DNA from: Mesonia oceanica
GTDB lineage: Bacteria; Bacteroidota; Bacteroidia; Flavobacteriales; Flavobacteriaceae
Reading direction: 5' to 3'
Length of the DNA: 64,000 nt
Assembly (NCBI RefSeq): GCF_902499555.1
Contig: NZ_CABVMM010000003.1
Span: 124,001 to 188,000, forward strand
Part shown: positions 1 through 8,157 of the stretch, one piece after another
Layout: each line of letters opens with the position of its first letter
Position numbering within the stretch: the first letter of the stretch is position 1
Program-made: the position numbers and the translations under genes
The notes under the pieces: model-generated
Told to the model about the DNA's origin: nothing
Database searches by the model: none
Seen by the model: the letters and a program-made list of their open reading frames with translations, nothing else

Positions 1-614
1 TCGGAATAAGAATCTCCCTTTCTATCGGTTTTGTGGCGGTTTTTATTTCTTTGGTTATCGGGATGGGATTAGGGGCGATTGCCGGTTATTTTGGAGGAAA
101 GGTAGATGCAGCTATTATGTGGCTAATTAATGTAACCTGGTCAATTCCTACATTGCTATTAGTGATTGCCATTACCTTGGCATTAGGTAAGGGGTTTTGG
201 CAAGTATTTATCGCCGTTGGTTTAACGATGTGGGTGGAAGTAGCCAGAGTAACCCGCGGACAAGTAATGAGTGTAAAAGAAATGCAGTATGTAACAGCTG
301 CAAGAGCTTTAGGTTTTGGTAACATCAGAATCATTGTAAAACATATTATTCCAAATATTTTAGCGCCCATCATTGTGATTTCTGCTGCTAATTTTGCTGC
401 CGCTATTTTAATTGAAAGTGGATTGAGCTTTTTGGGAATTGGGGCGCAGCCACCCATGCCCAGTTGGGGAGCGATGATTAAAGACCATTACAGTTATATT
501 ATTTTAGGGAAACCCTACTTGGCCATTATTCCCGGTTTGGCCATTATGAGTTTGGTGATGGCTTTTATGCTAATAGGGAATGCTTTACGCGATGCACTCG
601 ATGTAAAAGCATAA
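1..614 (+). CDS. ABC transporter permease, DppC/OppC type (5'-truncated)
   Basis: This is the C-terminal part of an inner-membrane permease of the dipeptide/oligopeptide/nickel ABC importer family. The frame is open to the window edge (first full codon at base 3), so the gene begins upstream. A GTG at 33 lies in the frame but is internal. The EAA loop that docks the ATPase is visible as YVTAARALGFGNIRIIVKHI around residues 80-110 of the visible part, and the typical DppC segment GLSFLGIGAQPPMPSWG follows. Four or five hydrophobic segments are seen. Substrate cannot be told from a permease alone. The partner permease, ATPase and binding protein must lie outside the window. Confidence 0.9.
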   Translation, partial: GIRISLSIGFVAVFISLVIGMGLGAIAGYFGGKVDAAIMWLINVTWSIPTLLLVIAITLALGKGFWQVFIAVGLTMWVEVARVTRGQVMSVKEMQYVTAARALGFGNIRIIVKHIIPNILAPIIVISAANFAAAILIESGLSFLGIGAQPPMPSWGAMIKDHYSYIILGKPYLAIIPGLAIMSLVMAFMLIGNALRDALDVKA

Positions 615-643
615 TTTTTGTTATCTTCACTTAAAAAACAACT

Positions 644-1033
644 ATGGCATCTATATTCACTAAAATTATCAACGGAGAAATTCCAAGTTATAAAGTTGCA
701 GAAACCAAAGATTTTTTTGCGTTTTTAGATATTAACCCTAATTCAAAAGGTCATACTCTTTGCATCCCCAAAAAAGAAGTTGATAAGATTTTTGACCTAG
801 ATGAGGAAACTTATATGGGATTAATGCAATTCTCTAGAAAAGTAGCACTTGCTGTTAGAAAAACGGTAGATTGTAAAAGAGTAGGGATGTCGGTAATCGG
901 GCTGGAAGTGCCCCACGTACACGTTCATTTAATACCGCTGCATACCATGGAAGATGCAAGATTTCAACAAAAAACAAAACTCTCCGGTGACGAAATGGAA
1001 AAACTGGCAAAAGAAATTGCAGCTAACTTTTAA
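644..1033 (+). CDS. HIT family protein (histidine triad nucleotide hydrolase/transferase)
   Basis: A 129-residue HIT-fold protein of the HINT/PKCI type, which typically hydrolyses nucleoside phosphoramidates or similar AMP conjugates. The triad HVHVHL is at residues 91-96, with the middle histidines as nucleophile and ligands. The N-terminal Cys pair (CxFC) that binds zinc in some relatives is absent; the start reads MASIFTKIINGE. Length is normal for the family. It starts 30 bases after the permease stop and its stop overlaps the convergent histidine kinase gene by 4 bases. The physiological substrate is not predictable. Confidence 0.93.
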   Translation: MASIFTKIINGEIPSYKVAETKDFFAFLDINPNSKGHTLCIPKKEVDKIFDLDEETYMGLMQFSRKVALAVRKTVDCKRVGMSVIGLEVPHVHVHLIPLHTMEDARFQQKTKLSGDEMEKLAKEIAANF

Positions 1034-2181
1034 TCTATTTTTTTTAGTTTAATTTCAAAAGTAGTTCCTTTACCCACTTCGCTTTTAAGGACCTTGATTT
1101 TGCCGTTATGGTATTCTTCAATAATTCGTTTAGCTAGTGAAAGGCCAAGTCCCCAGCCTCGTTTTTTAGTAGTGAATCCCGGTTTAAAGATTTTTTTGTA
1201 TTTAGATTTAGCTATTCCTTTTCCGGTATCGGTAATTAAAATGTTTACACGTTTAGGTTCATCGATAATTTCTACATCAATATCTCCTTTCCCTTTTAGC
1301 GCATCAATGGCATTTTTTACTAGATTTTCTACCGTCCAACTAAATAATTGAGGATTCAAATTCACCAATATTTTTTCCTTCGGAACTTTTAAAGAAAAGT
1401 TGATCAATTTAGAGCTTCTTGCTTTTAAATATTCATAAGAAGAAACCGTTTCTTCTACAATATCTGTAGGGGCTAAAACCGGTAAAGAACCAATTTTAGA
1501 AAAACGATCGGTAATAGTTTGAAGTCGGTAAATATCTTTTTCCATTTCTTCCACATAGGAAGGATCTACATTTTCTTGTTTCAAAATTTCTGTCCATCCC
1601 ACCAAAGAAGATAAAGGCGTTCCTATTTGATGAGCAGTTTCTTTTGCCATTCCGGCCCAAAGCTTGCTCTGGTCATGTGATTTGGTAGTCGAATAAAAAT
1701 AGTAGAGCATCGCTAGGTAAAGAATCACAATCATTAAAATACCTATGGGAAAATACTTTAACTTGTTCAACAAACTGGAATTCCCGTAATACAAAGTCCC
1801 AAATTTTTCACCTTTAACAGCAATTTCAATGGGTTTGTATTCTGAAGAAAACTCGGTGACTAATTCTTCAATTTGTTCCTTATTTCCTGCTTGCTTTCTC
1901 GGAATATTTCGACTATCGTATAAATCATCTTTTTGGTTATAGATAATCATCGGGGTTGAAGTATTCTTGGAAAGAACCATCAATTCTACCGGAATATCTT
2001 CATTTAAATCGCTGTTTAAAATTTCGGAATAAGCATTCACCCAAATTTCCATTTTATCGCGTTCCTCTTTTTTTAGCCTATTGAAAAATATAGAGACATT
2101 CCATAAAAAAATCCCTACAATAGCTACAGAAGAAACTAAAATAAACCAGCGGATAAAACGGTTTTCATCATTAAATGTCAT
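1030..2181 (-). CDS. Sensor histidine kinase
   Basis: A 383-residue membrane histidine kinase. Transmembrane segments lie at about residues 12-33 and 143-164 and bracket a sensor region of about 110 residues, probably periplasmic. The DHp H-box is AKETAHQIGTPLSSLVGW with phospho-acceptor H184; the Gln-Ile-Gly-Thr-Pro after the His is the variant common in Bacteroidetes kinases. The HATPase domain follows with N-box (NLVKNAIDAL), G1 (DTGKGI) and G2 (GWGLGLSLAKRI). No HAMP domain is obvious between the second membrane segment and the H-box. No response regulator gene is adjacent, so it is an orphan here and its signal is unknown. Confidence 0.92.
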   Translation of the reverse strand: MTFNDENRFIRWFILVSSVAIVGIFLWNVSIFFNRLKKEERDKMEIWVNAYSEILNSDLNEDIPVELMVLSKNTSTPMIIYNQKDDLYDSRNIPRKQAGNKEQIEELVTEFSSEYKPIEIAVKGEKFGTLYYGNSSLLNKLKYFPIGILMIVILYLAMLYYFYSTTKSHDQSKLWAGMAKETAHQIGTPLSSLVGWTEILKQENVDPSYVEEMEKDIYRLQTITDRFSKIGSLPVLAPTDIVEETVSSYEYLKARSSKLINFSLKVPKEKILVNLNPQLFSWTVENLVKNAIDALKGKGDIDVEIIDEPKRVNILITDTGKGIAKSKYKKIFKPGFTTKKRGWGLGLSLAKRIIEEYHNGKIKVLKSEVGKGTTFEIKLKKID

Positions 2182-2270
2182 GAGATTCTAAATCTTGAAA
2201 GTTTTAAATATAAAGGTTTTTCTCTTTAATTATTGTTTCTTCTCAGTTTTATATTCCTCTTTCTTATAGT

Positions 2271-2278
2271 TATCTTTG
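2271..2278 (+). promoter_or_regulatory. Bacteroidetes-type -7 element before flavin reductase gene
   Basis: TATCTTTG matches the TAnnTTTG consensus of Bacteroidetes housekeeping promoters and ends 17 bases before the ATG. No clear TTG -33 box at normal spacing is seen, so only the -7 half is supported. Confidence 0.4.
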
Positions 2279-2295
2279 TAAAAATTATTTTCTAA

Positions 2296-3168
2296 ATGCT
2301 ATCCATAAATCCTAAAGATACCGCTACCCAAAAATTATACGGTTTAATGGCAGGTAGCGTTGGCCCAAGACCTATTGCATTTGCTAGTACCGTTAATGAA
2401 AATGGAGAGGCTAACTTATCGCCATTTAGCTTTTTTAATATGATGAGTGCAAACCCGCCAATTTTGGTGTTTTCTCCGTTGTTAAAAATTAGCGATAGCT
2501 CTAGTAAGCATACTTTGCAAAATGCTGAAACAACTAAAGAAGTGGTGATAAATATTGTAAATTACGATATTGTACAACAAATGTCACTTTCCAGTACAGC
2601 TTATGCTGAAGGCGTGAATGAATTTGAAAAAGCCGGTTTAACGATGCAGGAATCTGAATTGGTGAAACCTTTTCGGGTGAAAGAATCTCCCATTCAATTT
2701 GAATGTAAAGTTACTCAAATTGTAAAGTTAGGAGAAGAAGGTGGCGCGGGAAACATGGTTGTTTGTGAAGTAGTGAAAATGCATATTGCTGAAGATGTTT
2801 TAGACGAGGATCAGAAAATAGATCAATTTAAACTCGATCAGGTAGCTCGAATGGGAGGTAATTTGTATTCGAGGGCAAACCAAGGGATTTTTGAAATTCC
2901 GAAACCTATTTCATCTATGGGGATGGGAGTAGATCAATTACCGGAAGATATTAAGACAAGTTCTATTTTAACCGGAAATGATCTAGGAAAATTAGCAACT
3001 TTAGAAAGTGTGCCTTCAGAAAGTGAAGTAAAAGAATTTATAGAAGAAAATAAATTAAAAGAATACGTAAGCGAAAGCTCTTCAGAAAAAATACATGCTA
3101 TTGCACAGGAATATTTAAAGAAAGAAGAAGTGCTTAACGCTTGGAAAATTTTATTGGCAAAAAAGTAA
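2296..3168 (+). CDS. Flavin reductase family protein (DIM6/NTAB-like FMN-binding)
   Basis: A 290-residue protein of the flavin-reductase-like FMN-binding split-barrel family. The N-terminal 180 residues carry the FMN-binding stretch SVGPRPIAFAST (about residues 21-32) and LSPFSFFNMMSANPP. The C-terminal 100 residues form a lysine/glutamate-rich extension not needed for the fold. Members reduce free flavin with NAD(P)H or bind FMN for other uses; the true substrate is unknown. It probably shares a transcript with the DUF3127 gene 7 bases downstream. Confidence 0.9.
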   Translation: MLSINPKDTATQKLYGLMAGSVGPRPIAFASTVNENGEANLSPFSFFNMMSANPPILVFSPLLKISDSSSKHTLQNAETTKEVVINIVNYDIVQQMSLSSTAYAEGVNEFEKAGLTMQESELVKPFRVKESPIQFECKVTQIVKLGEEGGAGNMVVCEVVKMHIAEDVLDEDQKIDQFKLDQVARMGGNLYSRANQGIFEIPKPISSMGMGVDQLPEDIKTSSILTGNDLGKLATLESVPSESEVKEFIEENKLKEYVSESSSEKIHAIAQEYLKKEEVLNAWKILLAKK

Positions 3169-3175
3169 GAATTAG

Positions 3176-3553
3176 ATGGAAGTACAAGGAAAAATTAAAA
3201 AGATTGATGAGACTAAAACCTTTGGAAATAATGGTTTTAGAAAACGTGAAATGGTAGTGACTACCGAAGAACAATACCCACAACATTTATTGATTGAGTT
3301 TGTTCAAGATAAATGTGATTTATTGAATAATTACCAAGTAGGACAGCAAGTAAAAGTTGGTGTTAATTTACGCGGGAGAGAGTGGGTAAGCCCACAGGGA
3401 GAAACCAAATATTTTAACTCTATTCAAGGGTGGAGAATTGAAAATTTACAAGCTGCCGCACCTCAAGGAAATAACCCTCCGGTACCACCGGCAGATCAAT
3501 TTGAGCCTGCTCAGGATTTTAACGAAGAAGATCACGACGATCTACCTTTTTAA
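3176..3553 (+). CDS. DUF3127 domain protein with SSB-like C-terminal tip
   Basis: A 125-residue protein of the Bacteroidetes-specific DUF3127 family. Residues 1-85 look like a compact beta-rich (OB-fold-like) domain: MEVQGKIKKIDETKTFGNNG, then a QxVKVGVNLRGREW strand. After a Pro/Gln-rich linker (AAPQGNNPPVPPADQF) the protein ends in acidic residues and DDLPF. This copies the architecture of single-stranded DNA-binding protein, whose acidic tip DDxIPF recruits repair and replication partners. DNA binding is an inference from this resemblance, not an established function of the family. A perfect hairpin terminator lies 32 bases downstream. Confidence 0.85.
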   Translation: MEVQGKIKKIDETKTFGNNGFRKREMVVTTEEQYPQHLLIEFVQDKCDLLNNYQVGQQVKVGVNLRGREWVSPQGETKYFNSIQGWRIENLQAAAPQGNNPPVPPADQFEPAQDFNEEDHDDLPF

Positions 3554-3584
3554 AGAAAGAGAAAAATATCATTGTAAATAAGCG

Positions 3585-3614
3585 AAAATCCGACCCATTG
3601 GGTCGGATTTTCAT
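3585..3614 (+). terminator. Hairpin terminator after DUF3127 gene
   Basis: A perfect 12-bp stem (AAAATCCGACCC pairing with GGGTCGGATTTT) with a 3-base loop. The A/T ends of the stem supply a T-run in either direction. The following 150 bases up to aat are AT-rich with no supported gene. Confidence 0.75.
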
Positions 3615-3769
3615 ATAGTGGTTTAAGTTAACCTTTTAAAAAGAAATTCAAAAAAAGCAATGATGAACAAAATTTATCTCAAAAGGTTATTTCAAATATC
3701 GTTAAATTTTTGATAATAGACAATCAAATAGATATTTTAATTATCATCAAATCATTATTTATCAATTAG

Positions 3770-4417
3770 ATGCATATTTTAGGGGCAGAAAATATTTTTC
3801 CTTGCGTGGAGAGTTCAGATGCAGAAGGACTTTTGGCAATAGGTGGAGATTTATCTTCAGAACGTTTATTGTTAGCCTATCGTTCTGGTATTTTTCCTTG
3901 GTATGAAGAAGATCAGCCTATTTTATGGTGGAGTCCGGATCCTCGAATGGTTTTGTTCCCTCAGCGATTAAAAGTTTCTAAAAGTATGCGTCAATTATTC
4001 AATAAAAAAGCTTTTAGGGTTACGTATAATCAAAATTTTGAAAAGGTAATTCAAAACTGTGCAGAGATTAAGCGAGAAGGACAACGTGGTACTTGGATCA
4101 CTGAAGAGATGATTTCGGCCTACATCCAACTTCATCAAGAGGGTTTTGCAACTTCTGTTGAGGTATGGCAGGAAGAAGAGTTGGTGGGAGGCTTGTACGG
4201 GATCTATTTAAAAGAACAGAAAATTTTTTGTGGTGAAAGTATGTTCGCCAAAGTAAGTAATGCTTCCAAATATGGTTTTATTTATTTAGTTCAACAATTA
4301 GAAAGAGAGGGCGTAAAATTAATAGATTGTCAAGTATATACGCCGCATTTAGAAAGTCTTGGCGCAGAAGAGATAAATCGTAATGTTTTTCTAGAGTATT
4401 TAAAGGGAAACCTTTAA
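3770..4417 (+). CDS. aat: Leucyl/phenylalanyl-tRNA--protein transferase
   Basis: A 215-residue cytoplasmic aminoacyl-transferase of the N-degron pathway. It adds Leu or Phe from charged tRNA to N-terminal Lys/Arg of proteins, marking them for ClpS/ClpAP. Family landmarks are all present: GLLAIGGDLS (20-29), GIFPWY (40-45), WWSPDPRMVLFP (53-64), a GTWITEEM stretch, GGLYGI and CGESMF. Length is typical. The start ATG is preceded only by an AT-rich leader without an SD sequence, as usual here. The 3' end overlaps the convergent DUF2490 gene by 18 bases. Confidence 0.95.
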   Translation: MHILGAENIFPCVESSDAEGLLAIGGDLSSERLLLAYRSGIFPWYEEDQPILWWSPDPRMVLFPQRLKVSKSMRQLFNKKAFRVTYNQNFEKVIQNCAEIKREGQRGTWITEEMISAYIQLHQEGFATSVEVWQEEELVGGLYGIYLKEQKIFCGESMFAKVSNASKYGFIYLVQQLEREGVKLIDCQVYTPHLESLGAEEINRNVFLEYLKGNL

Positions 4418-5119
4418 AGCACTTACCAAAAATATTTGTGTGTAAGGATTTCTTGTAAAGTCTCGGTAACGATATTCTAAACCAAAATTAATAGAGGTGT
4501 CCTTAAAAATAGCATAGTTTAAGTAATTGCTATACCTAATGCCATAGTTTGGTGTTTCTTCTTTCCCAAATTCCCAAACACCTTCTACAGTTGTCGCTAA
4601 GTTAAGTTTTTTGTGATCTTTTGTCTGAAGCTGAGGGTTAAGCGGTACAATAACTGAAAAGCGATAGCGTGTACGAAAAGTGTTTTTAACTCTAAATCTT
4701 TGCGCCAATCGTAAGCGATGAGCTAGTGCAAATTTTTTAAGATTATGGGTATGCGTGTATTGTTCACTAAATCGAATTTCATTCTGCTTTTTAGTATAAA
4801 TTTCGATAAATCGATACCTTACCCCGCCAGTAATTTTTCCGTATTTACCTACACTTCTGCTGGTGTAATGGTTAAGCTCTATAAATTGACCTTGAAATTT
4901 TATTTCTTCTCTAAAGTTTCTTCTGTCTTCGATATCATAGTAAACAATATCTCTTTGTGCAATGCCAAATTGATAAGACCAAAGTGTTTCATTATTTAGT
5001 TTTAATGAAACTTCAGGGTTAATGTATCCTGTAAAATTTTCTTGAGCTGAAAGCTTTCCGTATACCAAGATTAAGAAGAATAATAAGATTCTAAATTTAT
5101 TAGAAAATGCAATTATCAT
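4400..5119 (-). CDS. DUF2490 family outer-membrane beta-barrel-like protein
   Basis: A 239-residue exported protein. An N-terminal signal peptide is clear (ILLFFLILVYGKLSAQ, cleavage near residue 25). The mature part has alternating aromatic strands ending in a hydrophobic C-terminal strand (FLVSALKVSL), the look of a small outer-membrane barrel. It matches the DUF2490 type, whose function is unknown. Its 3' end overlaps aat by 18 bases on the opposite strand. Confidence 0.82.
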   Translation of the reverse strand: MIIAFSNKFRILLFFLILVYGKLSAQENFTGYINPEVSLKLNNETLWSYQFGIAQRDIVYYDIEDRRNFREEIKFQGQFIELNHYTSRSVGKYGKITGGVRYRFIEIYTKKQNEIRFSEQYTHTHNLKKFALAHRLRLAQRFRVKNTFRTRYRFSVIVPLNPQLQTKDHKKLNLATTVEGVWEFGKEETPNYGIRYSNYLNYAIFKDTSINFGLEYRYRDFTRNPYTQIFLVSALKVSL

Positions 5120-5208
5120 AAATATAGTCCGCTTCCGATGTTTTAACAGTACAATACTAATTAATCTTCGAAAAACAAGATGCTAAAATGATAATTATTT
5201 AATAACAA

Positions 5209-5784
5209 TTAATTAATGTTCTTTAGTTCTCGATACCTGAAACAAGAAATTTCATGATCATTTACCATTCCGGTGGCTTGCATGTGAGCATAAACTACAG
5301 TAGAACCTACAAATTTAAATCCGCGTTTCTTTAAATCTTTACTTAGGCGGTCACTAATGGTTGTAGTTGCTGGAGCTTCTTTGTAATTTTCTACTTCATT
5401 TTGAATAGGCTTTCCATTAACAAAACTCCAAATGTATTTGCTAAAACTTCCAAATTCTTCCTGTACTTTTATAAAAAGTTGGGCATTGGTTACGGTGGCT
5501 CTTACTTTTAATTTGTTTCTGACAATTCCGGGATTTTGAAGCAATTCCTGAATTTTATCTTCTGTATAATCCGCAATTTTTTTATAATCAAAATGGTCAA
5601 AAGCTTTTCGGAAATTTTCTCGTTTTCTTAAAATAGTAATCCAACTTAATCCCGCCTGAAAAGTTTCTAAAATCAAAAATTCAAAAATGGTATCATCATC
5701 ATAAACCGGTACGCCCCATTCTTCATCATGATAAGCTTCATAAAGTGTGTCACCTTCGCACCAACCACATCGTTTTTTCTCCAT
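5209..5784 (-). CDS. tag: DNA-3-methyladenine glycosylase I
   Basis: A 191-residue base-excision repair glycosylase that removes 3-methyladenine from alkylated DNA. It aligns by eye over its whole length with the Tag family: KRCGWCEGDTLYEAYHDEEW at the N-terminus, the helix-hairpin-helix region QAGLSWITILRKRENF, and GFKFVGSTVVYAHMQATGMV near the end. The zinc ligands are recognisable as C6 and H19 plus the His and Cys of NDHEISC. Single gene, not in an obvious operon. A second alkylation-response protein, an ATL, is encoded at 48971-49303. Confidence 0.96.
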   Translation of the reverse strand: MEKKRCGWCEGDTLYEAYHDEEWGVPVYDDDTIFEFLILETFQAGLSWITILRKRENFRKAFDHFDYKKIADYTEDKIQELLQNPGIVRNKLKVRATVTNAQLFIKVQEEFGSFSKYIWSFVNGKPIQNEVENYKEAPATTTISDRLSKDLKKRGFKFVGSTVVYAHMQATGMVNDHEISCFRYRELKNIN

Positions 5785-5835
5785 ATTTATCCCGATTTAG
5801 TAACAAAAGTAACCTAAAAATTAATTTACCTATAT

Positions 5836-5843
5836 TAACTTTG
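5836..5843 (+). promoter_or_regulatory. -7 promoter element before thioredoxin-like gene
   Basis: TAACTTTG fits TAnnTTTG and ends 15 bases before the ATG, which would give a leader of under 10 bases. The -33 TTG is not evident. Confidence 0.38.
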
Positions 5844-5858
5844 CTTTAAAAGAAAACC

Positions 5859-6464
5859 ATGAAAACGTCATCTTTACCTCAAGTAATAGAGGCAAGTTTA
5901 GCTAGAAGTTACAGCTATCAAGCTTATCGAAAATTAATAGATGATTTACTACAAGAAAGTAGATCTACGGCACCTGAACAAGACGAAAATCTTACCGAAT
6001 ATTCAAAGATGAACCAACGAAGAATGAAGCGTTGGGATAAAACCTTAAAAATTTCTGAGGAAGCTAAATCTCAAATAAAAGCTTATGATAAAAAGTTAAT
6101 CTGGTTGGTGATATCTGAGGGTTGGTGTGGTGATGCTGCTCATAGTTTACCGGTGATGAATAAAATGGCAGAATTAAACCCGAATATTGAAATGCGAGTG
6201 GTTTTGCGAGATCAACACGAAACTTTAATGAATCAGTTTTTAACCAATGGCGGTAAATCTATTCCGAAGTTGATTATTTATGATCCGGGAACTCAAGAAG
6301 TAATTGGGAGCTGGGGCCCAAGACCAACACCAGCCACCCAGTTGGTAGAAGCTTATAAACTTGAACACGGAAAATTAGATGCCGAGCTTAAAGAACAATT
6401 ACAGCTTTGGTACAATAAGGATAAAGGGCGATCTATTATTGAAGAATTATTGAAGAATTATTGA
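5859..6464 (+). CDS. Thioredoxin family protein with WCGD motif
   Basis: A 201-residue cytoplasmic protein with a thioredoxin-like fold in its second half. The active-site position reads SEGWCGDAAHSLP (C90), so the second redox Cys of CxxC is replaced, and KSIPKLIIYD supplies the cis-Pro loop. One Cys argues against ordinary disulfide exchange; a monothiol or binding role is possible. The N-terminal 75 residues are helical and charged. The last codons lie in an 11-bp direct repeat that runs through the stop codon, so the C-terminus depends on repeat number. Confidence 0.85.
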   Translation: MKTSSLPQVIEASLARSYSYQAYRKLIDDLLQESRSTAPEQDENLTEYSKMNQRRMKRWDKTLKISEEAKSQIKAYDKKLIWLVISEGWCGDAAHSLPVMNKMAELNPNIEMRVVLRDQHETLMNQFLTNGGKSIPKLIIYDPGTQEVIGSWGPRPTPATQLVEAYKLEHGKLDAELKEQLQLWYNKDKGRSIIEELLKNY

Positions 6465-6477
6465 AGAATTATTGAAG
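6435..6477 (+). repeat. 11-bp direct repeat, four tandem copies across a stop codon
   Basis: The unit ATTATTGAAGA occurs three times in full and a fourth time minus its last base. It encodes the C-terminal residues of the thioredoxin-like protein and continues past its TGA stop (6462-6464). Eleven is not a multiple of three, so gain or loss of a unit changes the reading frame at the C-terminus. Confidence 0.9.
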
Positions 6478-6490
6478 TTATTATAGTTTT

Positions 6491-7213
6491 ATGAAGATCA
6501 ATGAGATTTTAAATAAAACTCATCATCGCCCGTGGTCAATACCTCAAGAAACTTGGAAGTTCTACCAAGAATGGAACCGTGTTATTTTTCTTCATTATAA
6601 AGTTAATGTAAAAGACTTATTGAGGTTTATTCCTGAGCCTTTAGAGGTAGACCTGTTTGAAGATGAAGCTTGGATTTCGTTAGTTGGTTTTGATATGAAA
6701 AATATCAGACCTAAAAATTTACCTTCTTTCAATTTAATTTCTAATTTTTATGAGTTAAACTTTCGAACGTATGTTCGGCATAAAGGGAAGAGTGGCGTTT
6801 ACTTTTTAAGTATAGAAGCAAGTAAGAAGATTTCGGTTGCTTTGTCAAAAAAATTATCAGATTTACCATATAGATTTTCCAACATAAAACGTTATTCGGG
6901 GAATTTTTCTGTTAAAAATGAGGCCTATGGCGATGAGTTTATGGTAAATTATGAACCGAAAAAACGTATCGATGATAAAACAGAATTAGATGTATGGTTA
7001 ACGGAACGCTACGCTCTTTTTCAAGATACTCCAAAGAGCGTGAATAAATTTGAAATTCACCATTTACCTTGGGATTTACAAAAAACAGCTATTGATAAAT
7101 TAAAAGTGAATTATTCTCGTTTTAATTTTCTATTAAAAGAAAATCCCGATTTAATTCATTATTCTGAAGGGATTCAAGTTGTCGCTTGGGGAAAAGAAAC
7201 GATTACAGGATAG
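6491..7213 (+). CDS. YqjF/DUF2071 family protein
   Basis: A 240-residue soluble protein of the DUF2071 (YqjF) family, function unknown. Recognisable segments are HHRPWSIPQETWKFYQEWNR, then VDLFEDEAWISLVGFDM and a conserved FRTYVRHKGKSGVYFLSIEA. It begins 26 bases after the thioredoxin-like gene and may be co-transcribed with it. Converges on truB with a short gap. Confidence 0.85.
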   Translation: MKINEILNKTHHRPWSIPQETWKFYQEWNRVIFLHYKVNVKDLLRFIPEPLEVDLFEDEAWISLVGFDMKNIRPKNLPSFNLISNFYELNFRTYVRHKGKSGVYFLSIEASKKISVALSKKLSDLPYRFSNIKRYSGNFSVKNEAYGDEFMVNYEPKKRIDDKTELDVWLTERYALFQDTPKSVNKFEIHHLPWDLQKTAIDKLKVNYSRFNFLLKENPDLIHYSEGIQVVAWGKETITG

Positions 7214-7226
7214 ATGATTTGAAATT

Positions 7227-7946
7227 TTACTTTTCTGAGTTTTGTTTCTTTTCAGGTAAAGTCTTAATAAAATCGTCAATAGAATAAGCATCATTCACGC
7301 GGAAATCTCCAATTTTGGTTCTCCGCAGTGAAGATAAATGAGCGCCGCTTTCTACTGCTTTTCCAAAGTCGTGTGCTAAGCTCCTAATGTAAGTACCTTT
7401 GCTGCAAGAGACTTTAAAATCTACTTTTGGTAGGTCGATGTTCGTTAGCTCAAAAGAAGAAATAGTTACGGTTCGAGCGTTAATTTTTACTTCTTCGCCT
7501 TTACGTGCATATTCGTAAAGTCTTTTTCCATCCTTTTTTAAAGCAGAAAAAACCGGAGGGAATTGTTCAATATCTCCTTCGAATTTTTCAGTGGTTTGCT
7601 GAAGTTTTTCTTCAGTAAGATGCTCAATGGGATAGCTTTTATCTATTTCAGTTTCTAAATCGTAGGAAGGGGTTGTGGAACCGAGGGTAAAAGTTCCGGT
7701 ATATTCTTTTTCTTGTCCTTGTAACTCCTGAATTTTTTTAGTGAATTTCCCCGTGCAAATAATCAATAAGCCGGTCGCTAGCGGGTCTAAAGTTCCTGCG
7801 TGGCCTACTTTTATTTTTTTGATGCCGCAGTTTTTCCGAATAAGCCAACGTACTTTATTTACCACTTGAAAGGAAGTCCATTCCAAAGGTTTGTCGAATA
7901 ATAAAATCTGTCCGTTTTTAAAATCTTCTGCGGTAAACGTTGTCAT
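7227..7946 (-). CDS. truB: tRNA pseudouridine(55) synthase
   Basis: A 239-residue enzyme that converts U55 of tRNAs to pseudouridine. The catalytic motif GHAGTLDPLATGLL is near the N-terminus with the essential Asp, and RSLAHDFGKAVESGAHLSSLRRTKIGDF marks the C-terminal end of the catalytic domain. I use the ATG encoding MTTFTAEDF; the open frame extends three codons further to a TTG, which is less likely. No PUA domain follows. In many flavobacteria truB follows uppP in the ftsX operon; here two small plus-strand genes intervene. Confidence 0.95.
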   Translation of the reverse strand: MTTFTAEDFKNGQILLFDKPLEWTSFQVVNKVRWLIRKNCGIKKIKVGHAGTLDPLATGLLIICTGKFTKKIQELQGQEKEYTGTFTLGSTTPSYDLETEIDKSYPIEHLTEEKLQQTTEKFEGDIEQFPPVFSALKKDGKRLYEYARKGEEVKINARTVTISSFELTNIDLPKVDFKVSCSKGTYIRSLAHDFGKAVESGAHLSSLRRTKIGDFRVNDAYSIDDFIKTLPEKKQNSEK

Positions 7947-8039
7947 AATTTTCAATTTCGCCCCAAAGATGAACTTTTCGTTGCTATTTACAAAACGATT
8001 TCATTTTTGTAATTTTAAGAAACCTCTAAAACTATTCAA

Positions 8040-8147
8040 ATGAAAAAATTACTTAAAAATAAACACAAACTATTGTGGGGGATATTTTTTGTAGATATTG
8101 CTCTCGGATTTTTAATTTGGACTGTAATAGAAACTGGGATTTTATAA
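8040..8147 (+). CDS. Small single-span membrane protein (35 aa), hypothetical
   Basis: A short reading frame starting MKKLLKNKHK, followed by a hydrophobic segment of about 18 residues (LLWGIFFVDIALGFLIWTVI) and a short tail. Basic residues before the helix predict the N-terminus inside. An A-rich leader precedes the ATG and the lipoprotein gene starts 10 bases after its stop, as in an operon. Real small membrane proteins look like this but a chance frame is possible. Confidence 0.5.
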   Translation: MKKLLKNKHKLLWGIFFVDIALGFLIWTVIETGIL

Positions 8148-8157
8148 ATGCTTATCA

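Noticed and set aside
3629..3687. AACCTTTT...AAAAGGTT inverted repeat before aat
   Set aside because: Arms are 8 bases of low complexity, about 40 bases apart; too weak to call a regulatory structure.
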